A stretch of 64,000 nucleotides of DNA, from positions 558,001 to 622,000 of the forward strand of contig JBAOKB010000071.1 in the NCBI GenBank assembly GCA_037044905.1, read 5' to 3'. The notes below the pieces were generated by a model, which saw nothing but the letters and a program-made list of their open reading frames with translations, was not told where the DNA came from and ran no database searches. A program made the position numbers and the translations under genes. Shown in pieces: positions 32,101 to 44,194 of this stretch; the stretch's first letter is position 1; each line of letters opens with the position of its first letter. The stretch is from Hortaea werneckii (lineage: Eukaryota; Ascomycota; Dothideomycetes; Mycosphaerellales; Teratosphaeriaceae).

Positions 32101-33500
32101 CATCTGCAGGACTGCGGTTGCATCTGGCTGATGTCGCAGGCGGCAAAGCAAGGAATGGACAGCTCGAGTTTGGGAGTCTCGGGAAGGGTGCGAATGCCAT
32201 CATCGAGGTGCCGTATACTGTCGAGCAGGCGACGCCAGACATATCACTTCGCTTTGAAGCGCAGTACCATACACCGAAAGGAACCTTTACAATCTCGCAA
32301 GCTGTTACGCTTCGTCACCGCCTACCATTTGATGTGGAAGTCGACGATATGTTCCGTCTGGATACGCTCTTCTCCACATTCGCTGTCTGCTCAACTGGAG
32401 GTGCCCCGATTATGCTTTTGGATGCCGAGTTGCATGACTCGTCTGTCTACGAGGTCGAATCGCCGCCATCGCTCGGTCTGCCGATGACAGTTTTTGACCA
32501 AGCACCAGCCAATTTGCTCTATAAAATTCGGCGCAAGGCATCAAAAGCTGCGCAGGGTATGAGAAAAGATGCGCCGTTGGCTCTCCGCCTGCAATACATT
32601 GCATCACATAACTTAATCATCGCGGCACTGAAGGAGGATTTTGCACAACACCTACACGAGCGCGAGTTGGGTGGCCTATCTCGCCTGCTGATTCCGCTCC
32701 TCATCGAACGCTGTAAGCAGCTCTCGAAGATCAAGTTTGAAACTGCCGTCATCTTGAGACAGGTCTTCGTGCCTTCGTATGACGATTTCGGCTGGGCTGA
32801 AATCGTGAGCTTGCTGCCAGATGCCCTGCAACCCGAGCTGAGCGATGCTCTTCGAAAGTGGCATCAGCATGCTAGTCACTTCGAACTTGACTTCACCGGC
32901 CCGATTGCTGATGAAGTCCAAGGGCAAATTACGATTCCAGTAGAAGTTCCGACCATAGACTTCGTGCACAGCGTCAGTTTTGCTTTGCGCGAGAGCGATC
33001 ATGATCAGCCACAGAAAGTACAGACCCTTCGAGCAGGCAAGCCCCTCCAAGCATCAGTCAGCATCCGCAGCAATGACCGCTGGAGTTCTCGAAGCGTGTT
33101 CGGTGGCGGCAAGAACAGCGATGCACATAGTCCGGAGTTTGCCATGGAAATACAGGCAGATCCAGATACCTGGCTTGTTGGTGGACATCGTCGAGTTCAC
33201 TTCAAGCCCTCCAAGGAACAGACTTCGACTTTCGAAATTACGCTCATACCGATCAGGCCAGGTACCCACCTGTTACCCAGCGTAGACATCCGACCAGCGC
33301 CAGAGGTGAAGGGCGAAGGACACAACGCGCAGACGGCTCAGTCATCTTTCTCGTGTGAGACGTATTGCGAGGCTGCCGGCAGAAAAGTACAAGTTATTCG
33401 GGATGTGAGGACTGTGAAGGTGCACATTCAAGAATCTTCTGGTCCTGCAAGCCATGCTAGGCCGAGCGCGGGTTCAAGAGCAGTGACGGGATCGGGCTAA
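29129..33500 (+). CDS. trs130: TRAPP II subunit Trs130/TRAPPC10, two frame breaks
   Basis: Together three consecutive frames give about 1457 residues, the normal size of fungal Trs130. The N-terminus KVTVEYHDPSGVFPL and PLRNLNW, the TPYLK-like LKLYVLRCDD block, the long helical middle (FDFFCYLFMRQKALIL, LEHIAAQSGWRAGW) and the beta-rich C-terminus (VPYTVEQATPDISLRFEAQY, FVPIDFVHS-type repeats, ending in a disordered tail) are all in order. TRAPP II is the Rab11/Ypt31 exchange factor at the late Golgi. At 29441-29445 (caatt) and 31362-31365 (AAAA) one base is missing; the protein resumes in the next frame at exactly the expected residue each time. No intron is needed. The start could be 29129 or the second Met at 29144. 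Confidence 0.92.
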
Positions 33501-34006
33501 TGCGATGCTGCTGGAAAGAAGTCAAATTACCCTCGCCGACACAGCACAGCCCATACGACACTTGGCGGCAACCCGGCGAACAACATGGCACCATTATGCT
33601 GACTTGTGCTTCGCAAGGAGCTGGACCGATTTTCAGTGAACTTCCTCGAAAACAGCTAGCTTCCTATTGCAGTATAGCGTAAACAGAGTGGGATGACGAG
33701 AAACGATCAGCTGAAAGCGCGGAGATTCGATGGCGTGCTGGCTGCCAATGGCGGGGTAGCCACCTGGATAAAGAGAAACCAGACGCGTTTATAGTGACTT
33801 TAACGAGACGGGAGTTGTACTACAAGAGTCATTGGGACCACATCACGAGCAAAACAACTTCCCCGACACTTGAAGCTTTACTTTTACTGCGCAAGGCAGA
33901 GCAGGTAGCGTGAGCAGCGATCCTTTGAGATCAATGCTCTAATTAATACATGTCAAGGTCCAAACCACTTTCGCGTCTTAAACAGCTTCAAAACCAAATT
34001 ATCAAG
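33501..34006. other. Intergenic, no gene seen
   Basis: About 500 bp between co-directional genes; contains the promoter of the sulfhydrylase gene. No motif recognised with confidence. Confidence 0.5.
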
Positions 34007-35523
34007 ATGGGAGGAGACGAGCTCACGCCCAGATTCGAGACGCTGCAGCTTCATGCTGGTACGGAATGGCTGTCTTGGAAGAAGTCTCTTGCAGCAGTCT
34101 GACTGAGCAACATCACAGGCGCCGAACCAGACTCAGCGACAAAATCCCGTGCAACGCCCATATACGCAACTACCTCCTACGTTTTCGATGACTCCGCCCA
34201 TGGCGCGAGACTCTTCGGGCTCAAAGAGTTCGGCAACATTTACTCCCGTATCATGAACCCTACCGTCGACGTCTTCGAAAAGCGCATCGCAGCTCTGGAA
34301 GGCGGAGTGGCAGCCCTAGCAGCCGCTTCAGGACAGTCGGCTCAATTTATGGCCGTCGCGGCCCTCTGCCACGCCGGCGATAACATCGTTTCCACCTCGA
34401 ACCTTTACGGCGGTACCTACAACCAGTTCAAGGTCTTCATGCCACGGTTAGGCGTCACGACTAAGTTTGTATCGGGTGACAGTGCTGAGGATTTCAAGAA
34501 GGCCATTGATGAGAAGACGAAGGCGGTGTACGTGGAGACGATCGGAAATCCAAGATACAACGTGCCGGACTTTGAGGCGATCTGCAAGGTTGCGCACGAG
34601 GCGGGGGTTCCGGTAATGGTGGACAACACGTTTGGTGCGGGCGGGTACTTCTGCCGGCCTATTGATCACGGAGCGGACATTGTGGTCCACAGCGCCACGA
34701 AATGGATAGGCGGACACGGCACCACCATCGGTGGTGTTGTCGTCGATGCGGGTAAGTTTGACTGGGGCACCCCAGACGCCAGGAAGCGCTTCCCTCAAAT
34801 GACCGAGCCTTCGGATGGCTACCACGGCCTGAAATTCTGGGACACATTCGGCGCCATCACTTTCATCATCCGCCTGCGCGTGGAGATCCTGCGGGATCTT
34901 GGCGCAGCGCTCAACCCCTTCGCTGCTCAGCAATTGCTCCTAGGGGTCGAGACCCTGAGTTTGAGGTGTGAGCGTCACGCCGAGAATGCGATGAAGCTGG
35001 CCCAGTGGTTGGAGAAGAACGAGAACGTGGCGTGGGTCAGCTACCCTGGCCTCAAGAGTCACAAGAGCCACGAGCTGGCCAAGAAGTACCTCCCCAGGGG
35101 ATTTGGTGGTGTGCTCTCGTTCGGCGTCAAGGGTGGACATAACGCTGGCAGTCAGGTCGTCGACAACTTCAAGCTCATCTCGAACCTGGCCAATGTCGGT
35201 GATTCGAAGACGCTGGCTATCCATCCCTGGAGCACCACGCACGAGCAGTTGAGCGATGAGGAGAAAGCTAGCAGTGGTGTGACGGATGTGAGTTTGCTCC
35301 TTACAGCAATCTTGAGTAAACTTTAGAGGACGACTCATGCTGATCTTGACTGCAGGACCTGATTCGCATATCTGTGGGAACAGAGCATATTGACGATATC
35401 ATTGCCGATTTCGAACAGTCGTTCAAGGTTGCCGCGACGAAGCCTCAGCAGGATGGTGCGCCAGAGCACAGCGAGGCGGGCAAGGACTCCAAGGCTACGG
35501 CGGACATTGCAGGTGCCACCTAA
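34007..35523 (+). CDS. O-acetylhomoserine sulfhydrylase (Met17/CysD type)
   Basis: Three exons (34007-34058, 34119-35287, 35356-35523) join in phase across introns of 60 and 68 nt to give 462 residues. It is a Cys/Met-metabolism PLP enzyme: PRFETLQLHAG and ATPIYATTSYVFDD at the N-terminus, YSRIMNPTVDVFEKRIAALE, a substrate/PLP region VDNTFGAGGYFCRPIDHGAD, and the PLP-binding lysine in VVHSATKWIGGHGT. The long insertion and DNFKLISNLANVGDSKTL near the C-terminus favour the O-acetylhomoserine sulfhydrylase branch over cystathionine gamma-synthase. It makes homocysteine from O-acetylhomoserine and sulfide in the cytosol. The Lys/Ala-rich tail after AADFEQSF is variable. The frame is intact. Confidence 0.93.
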
Positions 35524-36492
35524 GATCTTTTGATAAAAGTGTTGTAATGAATACCCAAAGCGCGAGTTCAAACGATGTCCACTCCCATCTCGTCTGTCTT
35601 TACCTTCTGGGAGGTAGGTACATAGACAGCTGTCGGAAGCTCTTGTTTGTGTCCCAGAGCTTTGTGTTCGGTTCGGCGTCAGCCATCCTTGGTCAGAACC
35701 ACATGGCCCGGCGTCATCCCGCATCTGGAGCCGGAGGCGCAACGGCATCTCGCATGTGAATCTGGTCTGGCAGGGTCTCACCAGCATGGGATGGCTGATC
35801 TTACATGATGATTGAGCTGAGCTGCTCTGGCTGAGATCGTTTGACGAGATTGCTTACGTCGCTATGTATTGCGTGTGTAAACAGACAACTCGGATGTTTC
35901 CAGCAGGACAGATTCATAATACTACATAGTACTAATATCACGTCGCAGTCTCGGACGTAAAGCCGCGCTAACTCGGTGACGATGCTGCACCGAGAGACGC
36001 TAAGGATGACATGCCTCGGTACGTCCAATTCTGAGCTGGCCAGCATCGGGGCATCACCTGGCGCACGGCGACGCCGAGTCTCTTAGAAGCGAGGTAGGTA
36101 GGTTATGCACATTCCGGACTCATATGCTTCCTGTTTCTTTCTCTGACACTGCCTCTCTCTCTTTGATCATCTCCTGTTTCCATCTGGACTTGGTGAAAAG
36201 CAGGCTTACCACTGCATCTGGCGAGACGTTGTCCAATACGTAAGTGATCACCAGCAAGGATGCGGTTCCCCTGCTGTGAGGCACGTAGCAGGAGAGTGCA
36301 TGTTATCAGTACTAATAATTTCTGCTGTAGATCCTACTCCGTCTCTCCAGTCTCGCATTTGTATATACACCTGCAGCCTCTATTGCAGCTAGCCGCGTTA
36401 CGACTGCTGCCCAATTCGATCCGCATATTGTACAACGGTACACCTAGACCTTGGCCGACGTCTTCCCACGCATACGTGCGGAGCATAGCAAG
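35524..36492. other. Intergenic, likely with a 5'-UTR intron of the acyl-CoA synthetase gene
   Basis: No gene. A GTAAGT at about 36240 and a ctgctgtag at about 36321-36330 could bound a leader intron of roughly 90 nt. A pyrimidine-rich block lies at 36120-36185. Confidence 0.35.
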
Positions 36493-38705
36493 ATGTTTGG
36501 AGGAGGGGATAGAAACCTGGCGCTGGACGAGGCGGCCAAGCTGACGCCTGGTCCGCCGCCAGGAGCTCCATACAGTGTGCTGTTCCGGGGTCTGAAAAGC
36601 CAGGCAGGACACCGGTCTATCGGCACTGGAGACGGAAAGACGAGGGCCCGGTGACGACTCTTGATCCTTCCATTGCTACCGTGCACGACTTCTTGAGCAG
36701 TCTGCAAAGAGGATACCGCACAAGAGATGCCTCGGGCACAGGCCGTACGATCGCGCGACGCAGACGTTTGGTCCGTATGTCTGGCAGACGTACGAGCAAG
36801 TCCACAAGAGGAGGGCGAACTTCGGTGTCGGCCTCGTAACTCTGATGGAGAGCGTCGGAGTGACTGGCGTGCAGCATGGCGTCGGTCTCTGGTGCCAGAA
36901 CCGCCCCGAATGGCAGATTGTGGACCTTGGATGTGTCTCTCAGAGCCTTTTCAGTGTCTCCATATACGACACGCTCGGCCCTGATACTACCGAGTACATC
37001 ATCAACCATGCCTCCCTGACCGCTGTGTGCTCGTCGCTGAATCACATCCCGACCCTGCTCAAGCTGGCTCCAAGGTGTCCGAGCATGAAGATCATTATTT
37101 CAATGGATCCCCTGACCGAGGGCTCCGAACTCCCCGGTCTTTCGAAAAAGGATATCTTGAATGCCATGGCTGCGGAGCACGGCGTGCAAATCCACTACAT
37201 CCAAGATGTCGAGGCGCTTGGAGAGGCCTCTCCACGACCATATCACGCGCCAAAGCCGTCAGACACCGTCACGATCAACTACACATCTGGTACGACGGGA
37301 AACCCCAAGGGTGTCATTCTCACCCACGCAAACGCAGTAGCAGCGGCGTCGTCTTCTTTCACCATTTCCAAGCAGGGCAAGGATGACATCGTCATTTCGT
37401 ACTTGCCTCTTGCTCATATCTTCGAGCGCATTACCGAGCAATCCGCTCTCTGGGGCGGCTCAGCGATTGGATATTTCCACGGCAATGTTCTTGAACTCGT
37501 AGACGATATGAAGCTGCTGCGGCCGACTATCTTCAACAGCGTGCCGCGCTTGTTCAACCGCTTCGGTGGCGCGATCAAAGCCGCAAGCGTGGAGGCGCCT
37601 GGCTTCAAGGGCGCACTGAGTCGCCATGTTGTGAATCAGAAGCTTGCCAATATCAACGTGAAGGAAGCAGGCAAGGCTTCAAACACTCATATGCTGTATG
37701 ACCGCATTTGGGCCAGGAAGGTGTCGGGTGCGCTTGGTTTGGACCGAGCGATGACAATGGTGTCCGGCTCTGCGCCGCTGGATCCAGGCCTCCATCAGTT
37801 CTTGCGTGTGGTATTTGCCAACCACTTCCCTCAAGGGTACGGTCTGACGGAAACATACGCCGTTGCGCTTGCTCAGACGGTAGGTGATTTCTCCGCCGGC
37901 AACTGTGGCGCCGTCACTATCGGCAACGAGTGCTGCCTCGAAGATGTTGTGGACATGGAATACACCTCACAAGATAAGCCGTACCCGCGCGGTGAACTGT
38001 TGGTCAGGGGACCGACTGTGTTCAAGGAGTATTACAAGAACCCGGAAGACACGGCCAAGTCTTTCACCGAAGATGGCTGGTTCAAGACCGGCGATATTGT
38101 TTCGATTGACGAACTAGGCCGCTTCCGCGTCATCGACCGTAGAAAGAACGTCCTGAAGCTCGCACAGGGCGAGTACATCTCTCCCGAGCGGATCGAGAAC
38201 GTGTACCTCGCGAACGCGCCGTACCTGGGCCAGGCATACGTGCACGGCGACAGCTCGCAGTCGAACCTGGTCTCCATCTTTGGCATCCAGCCCGACATGT
38301 TCTCTGCTTTCCTCGAGAAGTCGGTCGGCCTCAAGATCAAGGATACCGATCTCAAGGCGCTCGAGGCGGCCGCGCAGGAGCAGAAAGTGCGCTCGGCCGT
38401 CCTGAAGGAGCTGATGAAGGTGGGCAAGAAGGCCAAGTTCAACAGCTATGAGCATGTGCGCAATGTCAGGTTGATGCTGGAGCCTTTCAGCATCGACAAC
38501 GATCTGCTCACTCCGACGTAAGTTTCCCTTCATCATTTCACACTCAACACCCATTTTAGCTTTGAGGAGAGTAGAGACGCTGACATGACCATAATATAGG
38601 CTCAAGCTCAAGCGTCCGCAGACGGCGAAGAAGTATCGCGATGTTATTGATGAGATGTACGCCGAGATAGAACAGCAGGGCACGCCTGCGAAGGCGAAGT
38701 TGTAG
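36493..38705 (+). CDS. Long-chain fatty-acid CoA ligase (Faa type), two frame breaks
   Basis: Adding both parts gives about 709 residues, typical of fungal Faa1/Faa4 enzymes. Clear blocks are GVGLWCQNRPEWQIVDLGC, the AMP-binding motif INYTSGTTGNPKGVILTH, LPLAHIFERITEQSALWGG, and the ligase signature DGWFKTGDIV..GRFRVIDRRKN. A final intron (38518-38599) separates the last 35 codons. The enzyme activates long-chain fatty acids for lipid synthesis or beta-oxidation; no N-terminal targeting sequence or C-terminal peroxisomal SKL is visible (it ends AKAKL). The N-terminal 100 residues are split over three frames: one base appears to be missing at about 36580 (gtgctgttcc) and one at about 36692 (ttctt before gagcag). 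Restoring frame at each point yields contiguous family sequence. Confidence 0.9.
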
Positions 38706-39746
38706 GCTGGGCACAGGTTCACTTTTTCTTGTAAGCATAGCCAAGGGGACTGTGGAGAACTTTCTTGGATACCTTATGCTGCCATTATTACGTTCCGCAC
38801 GTATTTATTGTTTTCTAGAATAGCGCATGGATTTATTAGGAGTCTTAAGTGCCCTCTCTCCCTCCCTCTCTCCCTCTCCGGTTGTGGTGAACCGAGGCCT
38901 TTGTAGCGTCACCCTAGGTGGCGCAGGTCCTTGCATGTGATTCCTCGGCGTGGTGCCGATGAGCCTTGGAGAGAGACATAACGCAGGCTCTGCGTTGTCC
39001 GTGGCTATGTCTTGCACCCACGTATCTTTCAGCTTGCTATTGGATGCAGGTCCGTTGTATCGTGACGTGGACTTCACTTAGTGCAGGTGCTATGTACCTT
39101 TACTACATATCTTATGCTGGTCACGTGTTGGCGGGTAACGGGAACAATGGAAGCGATTAGATATCATACAGGATCGTAAAGCAGGAGCCAATCCATGATA
39201 AGGGTCAGGGCAGCATGGGAACAGCTCTTTGGATCAGAAAACATGTCAAATATTGAAACAGATCGCAAGCGGGTTTTCTGCACGATCAAATTAGAACGCG
39301 GCCCAAACATCCAGTCAAAGTCTAAGTCATGTCGCAAGTTTCAGAGGGGCGCAGCTTCTTTTTGCCGCCCAGCGAAACCTTCCCCATCCGTGCTCGCGGC
39401 CAAGCGCAGTTGCAGATCAGCAGGTCGCGAATCGTGAGACCACCGCCGCGCCTGCGTGAATATGAAACATGGGAATACCATACTTAGGATACATATGTAC
39501 CCATGAACGGTAAGTAACTCACATATAGGTTCCTTTTTCTCTCCTTCTCACTTCCCCCCTGCCACCCTCCATTCTCCTTAGCCCCTCGCATTCCTGCCAT
39601 AACATTCCGATAGCATACCCACGCGTTCTGAGGGTACTCGCCACTGCATTACATTTTCGACGAGACGACTTGATTTATTGCCACGGCTCGGTTTGGGAAA
39701 AGAAAGCGGAAAATAAGAGAGAGTTCAAGAAAGGTCATCAATCAAT
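38706..39746. other. Intergenic, 1 kb, no gene seen
   Basis: Contains a CCCT/CTCT-rich simple sequence at 38852-38879 and a long pyrimidine-rich promoter tract at about 39528-39590 upstream of the MARVEL-like gene. Confidence 0.5.
38852..38879. repeat. CCCTCTCT-rich simple sequence
   Basis: Twenty-eight nearly pure pyrimidines made of CCCTCTCT-like units, in the 3' flank of the acyl-CoA synthetase gene. Confidence 0.8.
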
Positions 39747-40368
39747 ATGGGTGTATTCGACGCGAGAGTCGTCGTCCTCGCCTTGCGCATATCGCAAGCC
39801 ATACTGGCCGTAATCGTGCTTGGACTCACCGCATACGGTGCGCGACAAGTCCGCTCCAACACATTGCCAGATGAGCTCACTAACAATTTCCATACAGTCG
39901 CAAATTGGTGGTCAGGCTACTGGCATGCCATGTCGCCCTCCAATCAACTTCCTCGTCTTCAGCGCCGTCTGGACCATCCTCGCGCTCCTCTACCTTATCG
40001 TCGTGCCCTGGCGCTTCTCCGAGACAAAAGTCCATCACAAGTTTGCGATCCTCGCCGCCGAATGCCTGACGATGCTGTTCTGGTTCGCCGGCTTCATCGC
40101 GCTGGCAGTCTTCCTCAGCGATCGGGTATGCTTTGGACATGTCTGCGCGGCTGCTAAAGCTGCGGCGGTGTTTGGTGCGATTGAGTGGTGAGTGCGGTGT
40201 ACTTATTCACATGGGGCAGGCGACGGTTTGCTAATCTCTCTTCTCAGGGCTCTCTTCGCCGCTACCACGACAATGGCTTCTCTCCATGTCTTCCGCTCGC
40301 GTGGTGCCCCCGTACACCACCACGGGGGCAAGGCTGATCCAAACGTTAACCTTCAGGAAGGTGTCTGA
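39747..40368 (+). CDS. Four-helix MARVEL-like membrane protein, one frame break
   Basis: Exons 39747-39837, 39898-40187 and 40248-40368 give about 166 residues with four hydrophobic helices: LRISQAILAVIVLGLTAY, NFLVFSAVWTILALLYLIVV, LTMLFWFAGFIALAVFL and EWALFAATTTMASLHVF. The CLTMLFWFAGFIALAVFLSD segment is the conserved core of fungal MARVEL-domain proteins, found in plasma-membrane or vesicle membranes. Function unknown; relatives include Nce102-type eisosome proteins. Near 39941-39945 (ccaatc) one base appears extra, since SPS must pass directly into INFLVF. The first intron is 60 nt with no stop in frame, so retention would keep the frame open. Confidence 0.75.
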
Positions 40369-41056
40369 GGAGGTTAAAGTTTCTGGTGGCGTGTGTGCGC
40401 TTGAAAGCAAAATTATGGCAAAATGGAGTTCAAGCCCTGGGTCCAAAACAGCGCTGGACGCCTATCTCGGAGGTTGAGCCGCGAGAGAACAGATGGAGGG
40501 CATGGAGTTGATGTTTGCTTGTCACTATGATACCCACTGCATACAGTACCGTCAGATCCAAGCGACGGATCCTGAAGGGCTAATGTAATCTGTATTGCCT
40601 CGATACTATTACCCTCAGCAACTGCTATTCCAAAAGCTGAGTTTGTCCTTGTGTGCGTTGTTCCAATGTCGGTCCCTGTGGGGAAAGGAGCAGACGAGAG
40701 TGAAGCCACAACATGCTCAAAAATTGCCTCATGGATCTTAGTGTAGGCTTCTAACGCAAGATAGTTCGATTGCAGTCCACAGGTATACTGGACTCCTAAA
40801 GGAATTTCCTTTGGTTTTGGTTTTCCAAAAGGCACCGACCAAATGTGAAAGGAAGGAGAAGAATCAAAAGTTTCGTAGGCAATCCGCGTCGACTGGCAAT
40901 GACTCCAACCGTCGATGATGAAGAGGAAAGGTGAGTAGACTTCATCCTGACGTTACAACGACTCATCATTAAAGAGAGGCTCACATATCTTCGCTAATGG
41001 TACTGCTACCCCCAGCATTGCTCTCTGCAAGCACTTGAGTGCCAGCCACTGACCCA
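40369..41056. other. Intergenic between convergent genes
   Basis: Minus-strand frames of 140 codons (40413-40835) and 62 codons (40796-40984) occur, but lack recognisable features or support. Confidence 0.4.
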
Positions 41057-41988
41057 TCATCTTGCAAGATAGATGGCGCAAATTGCACTGATGCCGTAGA
41101 TCGGCGAATAGCGATATTCCTTGAGCGTCACATCCTCGCCATTGTACTCCACAGTCGTTTCATGCCCGTTGAAGCTCATCTCGCTCTCGTAAGTCCCGAC
41201 CACCTTTCTCGCCGCTGGAATTGCCATCATTGTCCAGGGACACGTCGATGAGATCGCCGTTCTGAGCGAGCACTCGGTTCGTATGCGTGTTTCCTGAGTA
41301 ATCATTGACGCTGTATAGGACGTTGTTGTCCAGTTCGTATGAGCGCTTCTCCAGGGCACCGGCGGCTGAGGAGACTGTAGAGCCGACTGCGTCCGTCGCA
41401 CTGTCCGCGATCTCACCAACGCTTTCGCCAAGGGTGGCGATGATGGGGTTCAGATCGATGGAATTCAAAGTGGTGTTAATCATCGACACCAGGTTTTGAA
41501 GTCGTGCTTCCAAGACGGCCTTTGCGGTGACGTTCTCGATCAGTAGGCGAACTTCACCGATTGATAGATCTAGCTATCTTGTTAGCCCACCCCTGTTGAA
41601 TGTCCTAGACGCTTTCGAGTATTTACCGACGCCTGCATTGAACTTAGCAGAAGGTTCAAGACTTGTGCATCAAGATTGATCTTTGCCGTCAAGTTGTCCT
41701 TCGCCACCATTAGTATTGGGTCATGCCACAACATGGTGCAGTCTATCTCACCACTTCCAGGTCGATCTCGCCCACATGCACTGAGGCATTGAGGAACACG
41801 TCCGGGTTCGGTTCATTGAGTGGAGCATTTGGCCTTGTGTTCTCAGTCGAATAAATCACAGAATCATCGTCGCCTTCCATGGTAAGGTTATAGCCCACAT
41901 AGTCGGATGTTGTCGCGGTCTGAGCAAAGGCATGGCGAGCTGACAGGAGCGAAGAGAGCGCAAGCTCCAGAATGTATTTTGGAAGCAT
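41057..41988 (-). CDS. Secreted protein of unknown function, paralogue 1 of a head-to-head pair; one frame break
   Basis: Exons 41988-41752, 41698-41627 and 41573-41057 join across two 53-nt introns (the first with a perfect TACTAAT branch site) to give about 274 residues. It starts with a signal peptide (MLPKYILELALSSLLSARHA..AFAQ). The conserved core PDVFLNASVHVGEIDLEVDN, DLSIGEVRLLIENVTAKA and LEARLQNLVSMINTTL aligns throughout with the paralogue at 42519, and both have NNTSF-like glycosylation sites. It ends EYRYSPIYGISAICAIYLAR. Near 41203 one base (g) seems extra: the tail VGTYESEMSFNGHETTVEYN only follows in the next frame. Function unknown; cell-surface or extracellular location is inferred. 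Confidence 0.7.
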
Positions 41989-42518
41989 GATGTATCGCTC
42001 TCTGCTGACACAATGCTACACTTGAGTTCAAAGTGCACGCAGCTGAGGTCAGTTGTAAAAAATCTCGACGACAGTATGTTCAGCACAACAAGGCGCGAGG
42101 ACCGTGCTTCTTTCTGCACCGTAAATTGGACATCCAGACCTTCAGGAGAACCATTCTGTTCCATTTGCCGGCTTGAGAAAGTCTTCTCTGCCTTTTTGCA
42201 TGGATGAAATCAGGGAAGAGTAAGCGTGACGTGGATGTCACTGGCGATGGTGAGACGTGCGGGCCAGAAGCGAGATTTGCTCCCGCTGCGTACAGGGGAA
42301 CATCAGCCGCCACGCAGAGGCCTTTCCCATGTCAGCCTGCAACGCAAGCTTGATATCGTGATTGATGTATGTTGCTAGCCCATGCGGCAGATGCTAGTCT
42401 CTTGATCGGAGACCCAGAGGAGAACCCAAGTGTGTACCACTGCTTCTTTCGTTCGACTTTTTCGTGTGCACCACTTACTGCCATTCATTTGACATTCTTT
42501 CCTTCAACCATCGCCAAA
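41989..42518. other. Divergent promoter region of the secreted paralogue pair
   Basis: These 530 bp separate the two start codons and must carry both promoters. Plus-strand frames through it are without support. Confidence 0.5.
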
Positions 42519-43684
42519 ATGATGATCACGACTACCTGGCGAGTGCTTACGGCGTGCATGCTTGTTGTGGGTAGTATACAACAGATAGCAGCTCAGACAG
42601 CAGCAAGCCCTACCATCACATCTGCGCCTCAAACCAATTCGACCAGTCGCTCATCAACGGGCACTAGTGCAGAAACATTGGCTTCTGCTCCAGATGTTTA
42701 TCTGAATGTTCCCACACTCCATGTAGGCCGCATTGAGCTGGACGTCGACAATCTGAATGGTATGCACTCTATTCGGCAAGCTAAAGACGAAAGCTGACAG
42801 GAATTCAGCGGATATCAATCTCAATGCCAAGGTTGCTCAACTGGTTTCCATTAATGCCGGTGTTCAAGTGGGCATTAACAAGGTCAATTTGACTATAGCA
42901 GAGTAAGTCAAACAATGGACAAGAACGAACATTGTACTGTGAACAATATAGTCATACATGAGGTCGTTTGCAAGACGAGAGCTTTTGTCGCAACAGCAGC
43001 AGAGATGAGAGGAACATGCTGACCATATCTTGACAGCGTTGATGCCGAGCTCGAGCTGGTCGTACGCCTAGGTTGGTCTTACATCAAAGCAATGGTTTCA
43101 CTGGGGCATCGCTAACGGTTCTGCCAGGCCATTTGGTCGACATTGTGAACCGGGTTTTTGAATCTTTAGACATCAATCCGTCTCTGATCAACACGCTCAA
43201 CAACGTGACAAGCGATGTCACTGAACTCTTAGACGAAGTCGTGGGCGAAGTTGATGGATTGCTTGGATCCATCACGCAAGGCGGCAGCAATGTCAGATTT
43301 GTCGTATGTACTTACTGGTTCCCACGTAAGGCTTTCAAGGAGTTGTATGCTGACCAGCCCTACCCGTTCGTCTAGGTCGATAACCTGGGAAACATTGTCC
43401 AAACGGTCAACAACAGCACTAGTACTATTGTCGGCAACTATGCACAGAATATGACTTTCACCGGCGATTCGAAGAGTATCGGGTCGGGATTGACGCAGAA
43501 GACCTATTCGTACTCGCCCCTCAAATCCTTGGTCGACATCGTCTTCAACAAGGCTGGCCAGATTGTGCAAGCCACCGTGCAGAAATCTGGCAGCGGAAGC
43601 AGTAGTTCTGCGAGTGGCTCGGCAACGGCGAGCAGGTCAGCGACAGCAAGTGCCTCTACCGCGACAGGGCTGGGTAGTACTTGA
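42519..43684 (+). CDS. Secreted protein of unknown function, paralogue 2 of a head-to-head pair
   Basis: Five exons (42519-42759, 42809-42902, 43037-43071, 43128-43303, 43376-43684) join in phase to give 284 residues. A signal peptide ending near IQQIAAQ is followed by a Ser/Thr-rich stretch, then the family core PDVYLNVPTLHVGRIELDVD, INLNAKVAQLVSINAGVQVG, VNLTIADVDAELELVVRLGH and LVDIVNRVFESLDINP. A C-terminal region NMTFTGDSKSIGSGLTQKTY resembles the paralogue's tail and is followed by a Ser/Ala-rich stalk. Several N-glycosylation sites (NNVT, NNST, NMTF). The family is widespread in ascomycetes as hypothetical proteins, as far as I recall; no activity is known to me. There is no C-terminal hydrophobic GPI signal. 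Confidence 0.78.
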
Positions 43685-44194
43685 CCGACGTAATGAAGCT
43701 GTTGGAATTGGAGAGAAAGTTCGTCCGGGGTCTTCAGGGTGCATACTAGAATGAGCTGTCCAAGTTCTTTTGTACTTATCGGCATCAATGGAATCGGTTT
43801 GCGCTCTAGTCGTATTCTTGTAGAAAACTTTTAATCTTCCAGGTCATGACCAAGTGACTAGACAGGGTAAGCCATGTGTCGGCTGCCGTACGAGAGATGA
43901 CCGCTTACAAAAAAGCAATTGCCATTTGGCCGTTCTGTATAATTTACTATCCGCAAAAAGAAGTTAATGATGCCTCTTGGGGATTACCCAGCCTGCATGC
44001 AAGTCTGTCATCTATTTGTTTGAATTCATTAATCTTTTCATAATTGTCATTCTGTAGTCTCATGATCAGTGATCAGGCCAGCTGCTCCTTCCCTTGACCT
44101 GAACAACATTTGTATTGGTGTAGACTTCAGGCATCTAACCAGACAAACCTTTACTCGGCCCATTCTGGTCCCACGTCTTGCAGTGACGAGCCCG
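43685..44194. other. Intergenic between convergent genes, no gene seen
   Basis: About 510 bp of AT-richer 3' flank without motifs I can support. Confidence 0.5.
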
